Positions 1 to 6,657 of a DNA stretch of 7,702 bases are shown one piece after another; the first letter of the stretch is position 1; each line of letters starts with the position of its first letter. The DNA is from Bacteroidota bacterium (GTDB lineage: Bacteria > Bacteroidota > Ignavibacteria > UBA10030 > UBA8401). The notes beneath the pieces are model-generated. The model did no database searches, was not told where the DNA came from, and was given only the letters and a program-made list of their open reading frames with translations. Both the position numbers and the translations under genes were made by a program. The stretch covers positions 1-7,702 of the forward strand of contig JANXZD010000077.1 of NCBI GenBank assembly GCA_025355705.1, given 5' to 3'.

Positions 1-281
1 GAATTTGGATCACCCCCTTGAATGACAAATCCCGGCACAACACGGTGGAATGCAGTGCTGTCAAAGAATTTTATCGACACTAAACTATCAAAATATGCAA
101 CGGCTTTCGGAGCGATCAATGGAAATAATTCAATGGTGAAAGATCCTATGACCGTTCCTTCTCGTTTGGTTTCGATCTTATAGATTGGTTTCGAAGTTTG
201 CACTTGTGAAATCGAAGAAGAAACAATAAACAGTAGTACATAAGAATTTGTAATGAATGATCGTAGTGATCTATGTCCCAT
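1..281 (-). CDS. Exported cyclophilin-type peptidyl-prolyl isomerase (C-terminus beyond the window)
   Basis: Reading leftward from ATG at 281, 93 complete codons are visible before the edge. The product starts with a signal peptide (basic MGHRSLR, then a hydrophobic NSYVLLFIVSSSIS, probable cleavage just before QVQ near residue 25), and no lipobox cysteine is present. The mature part begins a cyclophilin fold: GTVIGSFTIELFP, then the family core FHRVVPGFVIQGGDPNS. This core includes the catalytic Arg of FHR and the Phe and Gln of GFVIQGG. Cyclophilins catalyse cis-trans isomerisation of X-Pro bonds, and the signal peptide places this one in the periplasm as a folding helper. GGAG lies four bases upstream of the ATG (TTGGAGCATTATG), which supports this start. 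It follows hpnE by 22 bases on the same strand, so it is probably the distal gene of the squalene operon. The link to squalene synthesis is positional only. Confidence 0.9.
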   Translation of the reverse strand, partial: MGHRSLRSFITNSYVLLFIVSSSISQVQTSKPIYKIETKREGTVIGSFTIELFPLIAPKAVAYFDSLVSIKFFDSTAFHRVVPGFVIQGGDPN

Positions 282-303
282 AATGCTCCAATCTAAGATA
301 CCG

Positions 304-1653
304 TTAGAGATATCGTTGTATTAATTCACCGCAAGCGAATCCGCTCTGCACTGCACCTTCAATTGTCGCCGGAAGTTTCGTATCCGTCCAGTCGCCTGCT
401 AAAAAAAGATTTTTAATGGATGTTGTGTGAGAAGGTCTGTATTGTTCTATTCCAACCACTGGTGAGAATGTCGCACGTTTTTCTTTGATAATCAATGAGT
501 GTACGATCGAAGCAACCATTGCCGTCGGGTAAAATCGTTGGAGTTCCTTGTGAGCCAATTGCACCAATTGTTCTTTATCCATTTCAATAAATTCGTGTGC
601 ACCGCTGATCACCAAGGCTAGATACATTAAACGTTCTTGATCCTTCCCATAGATTTTAGACTTATTAAAGACCCAATGGATGGGTGAATCGACCAACGCG
701 ATAAATTGTTCTTGAACAAAATGGACATCGAACCAAAGATGGATTGAAATGATCGGAGAAGATGCGAGTTTATCCAAATTGTACAGACCTATATTTTCCG
801 GATTCTCAAATATTTTTGGGATATCAAAATATGGAACCGCACTGATAACAGTTTTTGGTTTGACAATCACACCAGAATCCAACTCCACGCTTTGGATAGA
901 AGAATTTTTGAATAATATTTTCTTTACGGAAGTATTCGTAGAAATTGTTCCGCCATTCTTTGTAATATGATTTTCTGCACCTTCGATCAACACCGTACTT
1001 AATCCGTATTTTGGAATTATGATTGAAGAATTCATTCTCTTCCCAAAGAAAGTCGATTTCAGCACCTTAATAAACAACGCTGCGGAGATCTTTTCCGTAA
1101 CATCATTTAACGCCCCAATGGCAATGATATTCCAGAGATATTTTTTGTTCGCGTCTGGCTGTTTCATTTCATCAAGCCATTGCGCTACAGTAATTGATTG
1201 CAAATACTTGTTGGTATCGGGGTTTTTTATCATCAACGCAACTCCGATGCGCAGCAGCGAAAGACGTTCCGAAAATAAAAGGGACTTTAAACGGAACAGT
1301 CCAACAAGTACATTGAATGGCGCTGGTAAACCAACGGCGGTGAGTGTTGACGGACCTTGCGATGAGCGACGAAATGTAATAGAAAGATTATTTTGAATTT
1401 CCACTCGATCGATTCGATCGATCATTCTTAAGAATTTTAGCGTGGAATGGTAACAACCCATCATTAAATGCTGGCCATTATCAACTTCATCTCCTGTTTC
1501 TTGATGAATGAATGAATATGTTCTCCCGCCAAGCCTTGGTTTTTGTTCCACAAGAAGAACAGATAAACCTCGAGACGAGCAATCAACAGCAGCCGCAAGC
1601 CCTGCAACACCACCGCCAATGACTAGAACATCAGGATTGTTTTGTAAGGACAT
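304..1653 (-). CDS. hpnE: Hydroxysqualene dehydroxylase HpnE (FAD-dependent amine oxidase family)
   Basis: A 449-residue flavoprotein of the amine oxidase/phytoene desaturase superfamily. The N-terminal Rossmann motif reads VLVIGGGVAGLAAA (glycines at 13-15 and 18). It is followed by Glu36, the expected ribose-binding acidic residue in LLVEQKPRLGGRTYSF, and by the GGR motif at 42-44. The C-terminal FAD motif is LFLAGDWTDTKLPATIEGAV (about 416-435). Known HpnE reduces hydroxysqualene to squalene as the last step of the HpnCDE pathway. Family alone would also allow a carotenoid desaturase, but position directly after hpnC and hpnD and a length close to HpnE favour this call. The frame opens further upstream with a TTG at 1710, but the ATG at 1653 sits seven residues before the Rossmann strand, as is usual for the family, and is preferred. 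No clear Shine-Dalgarno sequence precedes it. It starts 71 bases after the hpnD stop. Confidence 0.87.
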   Translation of the reverse strand: MSLQNNPDVLVIGGGVAGLAAAVDCSSRGLSVLLVEQKPRLGGRTYSFIHQETGDEVDNGQHLMMGCYHSTLKFLRMIDRIDRVEIQNNLSITFRRSSQGPSTLTAVGLPAPFNVLVGLFRLKSLLFSERLSLLRIGVALMIKNPDTNKYLQSITVAQWLDEMKQPDANKKYLWNIIAIGALNDVTEKISAALFIKVLKSTFFGKRMNSSIIIPKYGLSTVLIEGAENHITKNGGTISTNTSVKKILFKNSSIQSVELDSGVIVKPKTVISAVPYFDIPKIFENPENIGLYNLDKLASSPIISIHLWFDVHFVQEQFIALVDSPIHWVFNKSKIYGKDQERLMYLALVISGAHEFIEMDKEQLVQLAHKELQRFYPTAMVASIVHSLIIKEKRATFSPVVGIEQYRPSHTTSIKNLFLAGDWTDTKLPATIEGAVQSGFACGELIQRYL

Positions 1654-1724
1654 TGTAGTTTTTTGAGCGATGATAAAAAAGGTATCCGGATGACGGGAGA
1701 TTACATACAATCATTGTAATGCTG

Positions 1725-2576
1725 TTATGTATTCTTTAGAGAACGGTTCTTCCACCAAACGTTGAACGTGATGAGGAGTTTTTTTGTATTCGATATTTTA
1801 ATACGGTTCTCAAAGACATTATATTCTGCATTTTCAATGTCTTGAAGCAGTCGAAAATATATTTCCTGCATGATCAACGCGGCGATGAATAACGGTTTAT
1901 CGTCTTCGGAAAGATGTTTGATCGCTTCAGTGAAATATAACCGTGCTCGGTCTGCTTCAAATTTCATCATCCTTTGAAATTTTACATTATATTTGCTCGC
2001 AAACAACTCCTCTTCACTATAACCAAAACGATCCATATCCTCCTGGGGAAGATAGATCCTTCCTTTTTTTGCATCCGTTGCAACATCGCGCAAAATGTTC
2101 GTCAATTGTAACGCAATTCCCAAATTGACGGAATATTCTTTTGCTTCTTCATGCTTGTATCCGAAGATCTCCGTGCAGATCAAACCAACTGTGGATGCGA
2201 CACGATAGCAATATTCTTTTAAATCACGGAATGTCTCGTATCTGGTCTTCACCAGATCCATTTCCATCCCTTTGATCAGTTCTGTAAAATGGTCGAGTGG
2301 AATATTGAATCGTTTTATGATCTGAGCAAGTTTATTGACAAGTTGATATCGTGAGGTTTCTGCAAGACCAAGCTCGAACTCTTTTCCCCAGTGCACAAGT
2401 CTTTGATATTTGGTAGAGACACTGGCTTCTTCATCAACAATATCATCAGCGATACGACACCACGCGTACACTACATTGATTGCTTCTCTCTTTGGTTTCG
2501 GGAGCATCAGAAAAGAATAATAAAAATTACTCCTCTTATTCTTATCAATGATATTTGCGGAGATACTATAGTCCAT
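1725..2576 (-). CDS. hpnD: Presqualene diphosphate synthase HpnD
   Basis: A 283-residue trans-isoprenyl diphosphate synthase of the squalene/phytoene synthase family. Both aspartate-rich, Mg-diphosphate-binding motifs are intact: DDIVDE at residues 44-49 and DVATD at 164-168, the latter inside the family signature LQLTNILRDVATDAKKGRIYLP. The N-terminal SNFYYSFLMLPKPKR is also typical of phytoene-synthase-like proteins. HpnD condenses two farnesyl diphosphates to presqualene diphosphate. Of the two paralogues here, this one carries the ILRD and KGRIYLP form seen in HpnD and CrtB-type enzymes. The hpnC, hpnD, hpnE order argues for HpnD over a carotenoid enzyme such as CrtB. Its ATG lies five bases after the hpnC stop in TAAGGACAATG, so a purine-rich stretch overlaps the upstream stop. 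This suggests translational coupling, although the two-base spacing is short for a standard ribosome binding site. Confidence 0.9.
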   Translation of the reverse strand: MDYSISANIIDKNKRSNFYYSFLMLPKPKREAINVVYAWCRIADDIVDEEASVSTKYQRLVHWGKEFELGLAETSRYQLVNKLAQIIKRFNIPLDHFTELIKGMEMDLVKTRYETFRDLKEYCYRVASTVGLICTEIFGYKHEEAKEYSVNLGIALQLTNILRDVATDAKKGRIYLPQEDMDRFGYSEEELFASKYNVKFQRMMKFEADRARLYFTEAIKHLSEDDKPLFIAALIMQEIYFRLLQDIENAEYNVFENRIKISNTKKLLITFNVWWKNRSLKNT

Positions 2577-2581
2577 TGTCC

Positions 2582-3406
2582 TTACGAAAGCGAACGTGCA
2601 GCAATTAATAATTTATCAAACAAATTCAAGGTCGGGCGTTTTGTTCGTGTTTCAAAATTTTGTGATTCGATTTTCTCCAATATTCTCATACCGCCATACC
2701 ATATCATCTTTACTTCAAAACGGAATTGCTTACTTACAAGCGAAAACAACGGTTTCCCTGTTTCAAAAAGATTTCGTGTTCGTTCAATCTCTGTTCTCAT
2801 CAATACTCGAAACGCATTTGCTTTCGCTGTCGATTCCAAATCAGTAGTGTGAAGGTTAAACGTCATTAAATCTGACTTGGGAATATAGATACGATTTCTG
2901 CCTGTATCAACAGAAATATCTTGCCAGAAGTTCGTCAATTGTAATGCTGTGCATATCGCATCTGAAAGACGTTTAGTTTCATCTGTCGAACATCCAAATA
3001 TATGCAGCAATATGCGTCCTATGGGATTTGCAGAATACTGACAATATTCAAGTACTTCTTCAAAGTCTTGATATACAGGATTAGATGCATCTTTTCTAAA
3101 CGCAATCAATAGATCATCAAGTAATTGCAGTGAGATCTTAAAATCCAATAATACCTTTGATAGTTTTACGAACAATTCAATTTTGCTTGCTCCATTAACA
3201 GCATTATGTAAGTGTTGTTGCCATTCATTTATCTTGTCAATTCGTTCTGCAACACTCAACGTTCCTTCATCTGCAAAATCATCAGCAACTCGCGCAAAAG
3301 TATAAACCAAATGTATCGGCTCGCGAAAACGCTTAGGTATGAACAATGATCCGACTGGAAAGTTCTCGTAGTGCGTTTTAGCAATGTTTTCAATGGATTT
3401 TTGCAT
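2582..3406 (-). CDS. hpnC: Hydroxysqualene synthase HpnC
   Basis: A 274-residue squalene/phytoene synthase family protein, paralogous to the next gene downstream. Motifs in order are YENFPVGS (residues 13-20, characteristic of HpnC N-termini), the first Asp motif DDFADE at 42-47, and the second Asp motif in WQDISVDTGRNRIYIP (Asp163 and Asp167). HpnC converts presqualene diphosphate with water to hydroxysqualene. I chose ATG 3406 because the protein then starts 12 residues before YENFPVGS, as homologues do. The frame stays open upstream to a TTG at 3544, and another ATG at 3469 is preceded by GGGA. Either would add 21-46 residues unlike the family and run into the divergent gene's leader. As first gene of the minus-strand operon, its promoter should lie in 3407-3543, but I see no convincing consensus. 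Confidence 0.9.
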   Translation of the reverse strand: MQKSIENIAKTHYENFPVGSLFIPKRFREPIHLVYTFARVADDFADEGTLSVAERIDKINEWQQHLHNAVNGASKIELFVKLSKVLLDFKISLQLLDDLLIAFRKDASNPVYQDFEEVLEYCQYSANPIGRILLHIFGCSTDETKRLSDAICTALQLTNFWQDISVDTGRNRIYIPKSDLMTFNLHTTDLESTAKANAFRVLMRTEIERTRNLFETGKPLFSLVSKQFRFEVKMIWYGGMRILEKIESQNFETRTKRPTLNLFDKLLIAARSLS

Positions 3407-3543
3407 TGTAATTTCTACAAATCTTGAGCAAAGTCGTAAAGATTTTTGATTAACAAATTGAATTTGCATAAAAATCCCAGCAAAAGACAGTGATTTTTCA
3501 CTGGCACACTCAATGCCCTTTAGGAAGGCACAGAGAAAAGCCA
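3407..3543. promoter_or_regulatory. Divergent intergenic region between hpnC and the T9SS-protein gene
   Basis: This 137-base gap must hold the promoters for both the leftward hpnCDE operon and the rightward secreted-protein pair, because the start codons point away from each other. I looked for the Bacteroidota pattern (TTTG near -33 and TAnnTTTG near -7) and for sigma-70 boxes on both strands and found only partial matches, so no promoter is placed. The region contains a perfect inverted repeat (listed separately) and an imperfect one, TGCCCTTTAGGAAGGCA, closer to the rightward start. AGAG lies about ten bases before the ATG at 3544 and may serve as a weak ribosome binding site. Confidence 0.45.
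3488..3503. repeat. 16-base perfect inverted repeat, possible operator or hairpin
   Basis: CAGTGA-TTTT-TCACTG is a perfect six-base inverted repeat around a TTTT centre. It sits 41 bases before the rightward ATG at 3544 and about 80 bases before the hpnC start. Its place between divergent genes fits a dimeric-repressor operator or a 5' leader hairpin. No second copy was noticed in the window, so its role is inference only. Confidence 0.4.
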
Positions 3544-4080
3544 ATGAAAAATTTCATAAAACATATTCTTACAAACATGATTTTCGGACTAACATTGCTA
3601 CATACTCAACAGTTTGATATTATGAATGCAAATCAAACGGATAAGGTCGCTATGAGTTCACAATATACAGTAACCAAAAATGGTATCGAACAGTTTTCGC
3701 TCAATGCGCTTTCTCATCCATTCGTTGTAACTACCGGCGATACTTTATACGTGGGAAGGCAGCAGAATACGACTTCCGTTGATACACGCGAAATGATACC
3801 AGCCCATTCAGCACTTCAACAAAATTTCCCAAATCCGTTCAACAACTCAACTGTGATACGATATTCTGTTGATGAACAATCTGATATTTCATTAAAAATA
3901 TATGATATGACAGGTAAGGAAATTTCCACATTGGTAAATGAATCAAAACAAGCAGGAACCTTCAGTATTGGTTTTGCAAACACGAACATCGCTTCCGGAA
4001 CATATTTTTATCGATTAATCGCAAAGAATGCAGTAGGCAAAGCAACCGTTGAAACAAAAAAGATGATCGTAATGAAATAA
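3544..4080 (+). CDS. Small exported protein consisting mostly of a T9SS type A sorting domain
   Basis: A 178-residue protein. The N-terminus is basic then hydrophobic (MKNFIKHILTNMIFGLTLLH), a plausible Sec signal peptide with an uncertain cleavage site. About 60 residues of unrecognised, Ser/Thr/Asn-rich sequence follow. From about residue 88 to the end is a type IX secretion C-terminal targeting domain: LQQNFPNPFN (FPNPFN at 95-100), VIRYSV, ISLKIYDMTGKEISTLVN, QAGTFSIGF and IASGTYFYRLIA. In known systems this domain directs a protein across the outer membrane through T9SS and is usually removed. The passenger is far smaller than that of typical T9SS cargo. The frame extends 18 codons upstream of 3544, but ATG 3544 begins the signal peptide and is preferred. 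Its stop is one base before the protease start, so the two are very probably co-expressed. The function of the passenger is unknown. Confidence 0.8.
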   Translation: MKNFIKHILTNMIFGLTLLHTQQFDIMNANQTDKVAMSSQYTVTKNGIEQFSLNALSHPFVVTTGDTLYVGRQQNTTSVDTREMIPAHSALQQNFPNPFNNSTVIRYSVDEQSDISLKIYDMTGKEISTLVNESKQAGTFSIGFANTNIASGTYFYRLIAKNAVGKATVETKKMIVMK

Positions 4081-4081
4081 T

Positions 4082-6439
4082 ATGAAAACAGTGCTCACAT
4101 ATTTCGTGATATTTTCTATCGCAGCGTTCTCGCAGCAATTAATCGTTAAGACAAATGACGGAATGAAATCTATTCCCTCTATATCATCAGCGATTTCAGT
4201 CTCGCTCATCAATAATAAAATTATAACAATGGAACCTCAAAATGAACAGGTTGCATTGATTATTGAATTCACGGCTCCGAGCCGTATTGAACAAAAGATC
4301 AAAGGAAGATTATTCTCGAAGACCTCATCAATCCAAACCAAACAACAAATTCTTACACTCACAGGAGCAGGACAAATTGGAAAAGAATTTGAGAATGTTT
4401 TTAACGGATTCACTATTAAAACAGCGAAAGAAAATATCGGGAAGATCAGAACGATACAAGGAGTAAAAAATGTTTATCTCGATGCATCGGTTCAAACTAC
4501 GCCAATTTCTGTCATTTCAACAAATGCTATCATTCCTAAAGCATCGACATCGGTTGCGACAGGAAAAGGAATCCGTATAGGTATTATTGACACAGGAATC
4601 GATTATAACCATGAAGCGTTTGGCGGCGGATTTGGTGACGCGCATACTGTCGTCGGTGGTTATGATTTCGTGAACAATGATTCTGATCCGATGGATGATA
4701 ATGGGCATGGAACACATGTTGCCGGAATCATTGGAGGACATTCATCAACAATCAACGGATTGGCCAGTAATGCAATATTCTATGTTTACAAGGTATTGGA
4801 TCAAAATGGAAGCGGGACGATTTCGACTGTTATCGCGGCGATCGAACGTGCAATTGACGATAGCATGCAGATAATTAATCTTAGTCTTGGAACGCCGTCG
4901 AGTGGATCTGATGACCCATTGTCAATTGCAGTGAATCGTGCGGTTGAAGCCGGAATTGTTGTTGTTGTCGCAGCCGGTAATACCGGTGATTATGGAACGA
5001 TCAATTCTCCCGGTATTGCAAAGTTCGCACTAACAGTCGGCGCAACCGATGCAAACTCGGTCGCTTCATTCAGTGCAAAAGGTCCTATTATTGATCAATA
5101 CCAAATCAAACCAGATGTTGTTGCACCTGGGGTCGGAATTCTTTCTGCGAAAAATGGGGGCGGTTACATTAAAATGAGCGGAACTTCAATGGCTGCACCG
5201 TTTGTAACAGCCATTGCGGCCGCCTTAAAAGAATTACATCCTGATTGGTCCGCGATACAGATCAAAGACGCGATTATTTCCAATGCGGCTGATCTCCAAT
5301 TATCACTATTCTCTCAAGGTCATGGCAAAATTGATGAAGAGATCTTAAACGCGAAAGTTTTTACAAGCCCTGCGCAGATAAGTTTCGGATTCAATCCTCC
5401 ATCGGAAAACGCTTGGAGCCACAAAGAGACATTACAAGTGTTCAATCGCGGATTGGTGTCAAAGAAATATAAGTTTGTTTCAACATCAACCAATCCAGCA
5501 TTACAGTTTCGATTTAATCCTCCTAGTATCGAAGTCCTACCGACGCAAAGTTCTACAATTGAAATAGAACTTGTTACCAACAATTTGTTTTTGAGTAATA
5601 ACAGTGAATTTGCGAATGGTTATACAGGAAATGTTCTTGCCGTCAGTCAGGCTGATACAATAACGATTCCATTTGCCTTTTTCAAAGGTACAGTTCTTCA
5701 AGTCCATTTCGACGAAATTCCATGGCAGGTATTGATCCATAATCAAAAGAATTTTTCAAAAGTGATGGTTCCAAAGTCCAATCAAATTTCGTTAGTCGTA
5801 AAAGATGGAACATATGATGTTGTAGCGTCATTCTTTGGATCCCGTTATGTTATAAAGGAAAATATTTCGGTGATGGGAAAATCTGATATTACCATTACAA
5901 GTACAGATTCGCAGTTCCCGGCAACATTCCAAACGGTGAATGAACGAGGTGAACAATTAAACATGAGCACGATCGGCGGAACATACAGTTATATTGAAGC
6001 GCTGGTTCACCGCGAAACAGGTTTTGTTATTCTCGGATTAGGGGGAGGAAAGATGAATGCATTGGTAAATCATGATAAATCTTTTTCGACATTCAGCAAT
6101 AAATATGCGTACGGATATTCTTTGAACGTTCAACCAAACAATCTTTCTTCTTATACGTACGATTTTGTCATCGATTCAGGTATGACGGCACCGAAAACGA
6201 TCAGTTTCAAACCTGAAGAATTAAAACAGATCGACGTTCAATATCAGATCGAATTAAATGTTCAGAAAGTTTTTCCAATAACTTGGACATCCTACATTGG
6301 AAAAACAAATGCTGTGAGCGTAACATTCTATGACGGAAACATACAACCGTTGATTTCCCCGTTTATTCAAAAGACGTTCTATACGCAACGAACTATTCCC
6401 TTCCCTATTTATCATCAACGAGAAGCATTTCGATATTGA
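4082..6439 (+). CDS. Secreted subtilisin-like serine protease (peptidase family S8)
   Basis: A 785-residue exported protease. Residues 1-18 form a signal peptide (MKTVLTYFVIFSIAAFSQ). Residues about 58-137 resemble an inhibitor I9-type propeptide (ALIIEFTAP through GVKNVYLD). The catalytic domain spans about 155-425 with an intact triad: Asp170 in IGIIDTGID, His209 in DDNGHGTHVAG and Ser369 in SGTSMAAP. The oxyanion-hole Asn300 is in VVAAGNTG. A fibronectin-III-like segment follows at about 428-535 (FNRGLVSKKYKF, SSTIEIEL, DTITIPFAFFKG), then about 250 residues I cannot assign, beta-rich in appearance. No T9SS, autotransporter or anchoring domain is visible at the C-terminus. The ATG overlaps the context TAATATG, one base after the sorting-domain gene, with no good Shine-Dalgarno sequence, which suggests translational coupling. 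Substrate unknown. Secretion past the periplasm is uncertain because the usual sorting tail is absent. Confidence 0.92.
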   Translation: MKTVLTYFVIFSIAAFSQQLIVKTNDGMKSIPSISSAISVSLINNKIITMEPQNEQVALIIEFTAPSRIEQKIKGRLFSKTSSIQTKQQILTLTGAGQIGKEFENVFNGFTIKTAKENIGKIRTIQGVKNVYLDASVQTTPISVISTNAIIPKASTSVATGKGIRIGIIDTGIDYNHEAFGGGFGDAHTVVGGYDFVNNDSDPMDDNGHGTHVAGIIGGHSSTINGLASNAIFYVYKVLDQNGSGTISTVIAAIERAIDDSMQIINLSLGTPSSGSDDPLSIAVNRAVEAGIVVVVAAGNTGDYGTINSPGIAKFALTVGATDANSVASFSAKGPIIDQYQIKPDVVAPGVGILSAKNGGGYIKMSGTSMAAPFVTAIAAALKELHPDWSAIQIKDAIISNAADLQLSLFSQGHGKIDEEILNAKVFTSPAQISFGFNPPSENAWSHKETLQVFNRGLVSKKYKFVSTSTNPALQFRFNPPSIEVLPTQSSTIEIELVTNNLFLSNNSEFANGYTGNVLAVSQADTITIPFAFFKGTVLQVHFDEIPWQVLIHNQKNFSKVMVPKSNQISLVVKDGTYDVVASFFGSRYVIKENISVMGKSDITITSTDSQFPATFQTVNERGEQLNMSTIGGTYSYIEALVHRETGFVILGLGGGKMNALVNHDKSFSTFSNKYAYGYSLNVQPNNLSSYTYDFVIDSGMTAPKTISFKPEELKQIDVQYQIELNVQKVFPITWTSYIGKTNAVSVTFYDGNIQPLISPFIQKTFYTQRTIPFPIYHQREAFRY

Positions 6440-6451
6440 TTCAATCGTCTA

Positions 6452-6522
6452 CAACATCATCCCAACCATACATTCTTTTGTGAAACTTCCCCTATTTTAC
6501 AAGAGTTTGCGGGGTGGTGTTG
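6452..6522 (+). other. Long nested imperfect hairpin in the 3' intergenic region
   Basis: Two stems are nested. The outer pairs 6452-6463 (CAACATCATCCC) with 6511-6522 (GGGGTGGTGTTG), 12 pairs including two G-T. The inner pairs 6475-6485 (CTTTTGTGAAA) with 6495-6505 (TTTTACAAGAG), 11 pairs including two G-T, around a nine-base loop. An 11/5-base internal loop separates them. The wobble pairs become A-C mismatches on the other strand, so folding is favoured in plus-strand RNA. It begins 13 bases after the protease stop. No U-tract follows the outer stem, so it is not a classical intrinsic terminator. It may be a 3' end or processing structure, or a leader element of the HD gene. Confidence 0.45.
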
Positions 6523-6559
6523 CATGATGTGATTTCCGGTGAGACCAATATCACAAAAC

Positions 6560-6580
6560 AATGAATACCAAACATTCATT
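6560..6580. repeat. Small perfect inverted repeat upstream of the HD gene
   Basis: AATGAAT at 6560-6566 and ATTCATT at 6574-6580 are perfect inverted copies around a seven-base spacer, about 78 bases before the GTG start at 6658. The sequence is AT-rich and seven-base repeats of this kind arise by chance fairly often. It could be a regulator site or a weak hairpin. The rest of the gap (6523-6657) shows no convincing promoter consensus or small gene on either strand. Confidence 0.25.
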
Positions 6581-6646
6581 TGATTGACTCTGACAAACTC
6601 TTATTGTACTTTCCTCAAGTAATTTTTTCTCAAATCACTTAACAGC

Positions 6647-6650
6647 AGGA
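6647..6650 (+). promoter_or_regulatory. Ribosome binding site that fixes the GTG start of the HD gene
   Basis: AGGA lies seven bases before the GTG at 6658 (AGGAACATTCCGTG). An in-frame TAA at 6640-6642 excludes any start further upstream, and the next in-frame Met is residue 49, inside the domain. The GTG start is therefore well supported. Confidence 0.65.
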
Positions 6651-6657
6651 ACATTCC

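Noticed and set aside
749..1396. Plus-strand open frames at 749-970 and 1019-1396.
   Set aside because: They lie opposite the well-supported hpnE gene and show no recognisable domain, so they are antisense shadows.
1405..1422. Tandem 9-base repeat TCGATCGAT twice inside hpnE.
   Set aside because: It encodes the in-frame Ile-Asp-Arg-Ile-Asp-Arg stretch of an otherwise normal protein, and two short units are compatible with chance.
1654..1710. TTG start at 1710 for HpnE with 19 additional residues.
   Set aside because: ATG 1653 places the Rossmann motif at the usual distance from the N-terminus, and the extension has no family resemblance.
304..3406. Alternative reading of the three genes as carotenoid enzymes (CrtB/CrtM plus a CrtN/CrtI-type desaturase).
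   Set aside because: Two adjacent squalene/phytoene synthase paralogues in hpnC-hpnD order plus a 449-residue oxidase match the HpnCDE set better, and no other carotenoid gene is present.
3407..3544. N-terminal extension of HpnC starting from TTG 3544 or ATG 3469.
   Set aside because: The added residues do not resemble HpnC N-termini and overlap the divergent gene's leader. ATG 3406 gives the usual spacing to YENFPVGS.
6584..6607. Sigma-70-like boxes TTGACT and TATTGT upstream of the HD gene.
   Set aside because: The spacer is only 12 bases, and sigma-70 consensus boxes are a poor guide in Bacteroidota-type genomes. A Bacteroidota-type -7 box was not found at a fitting distance.
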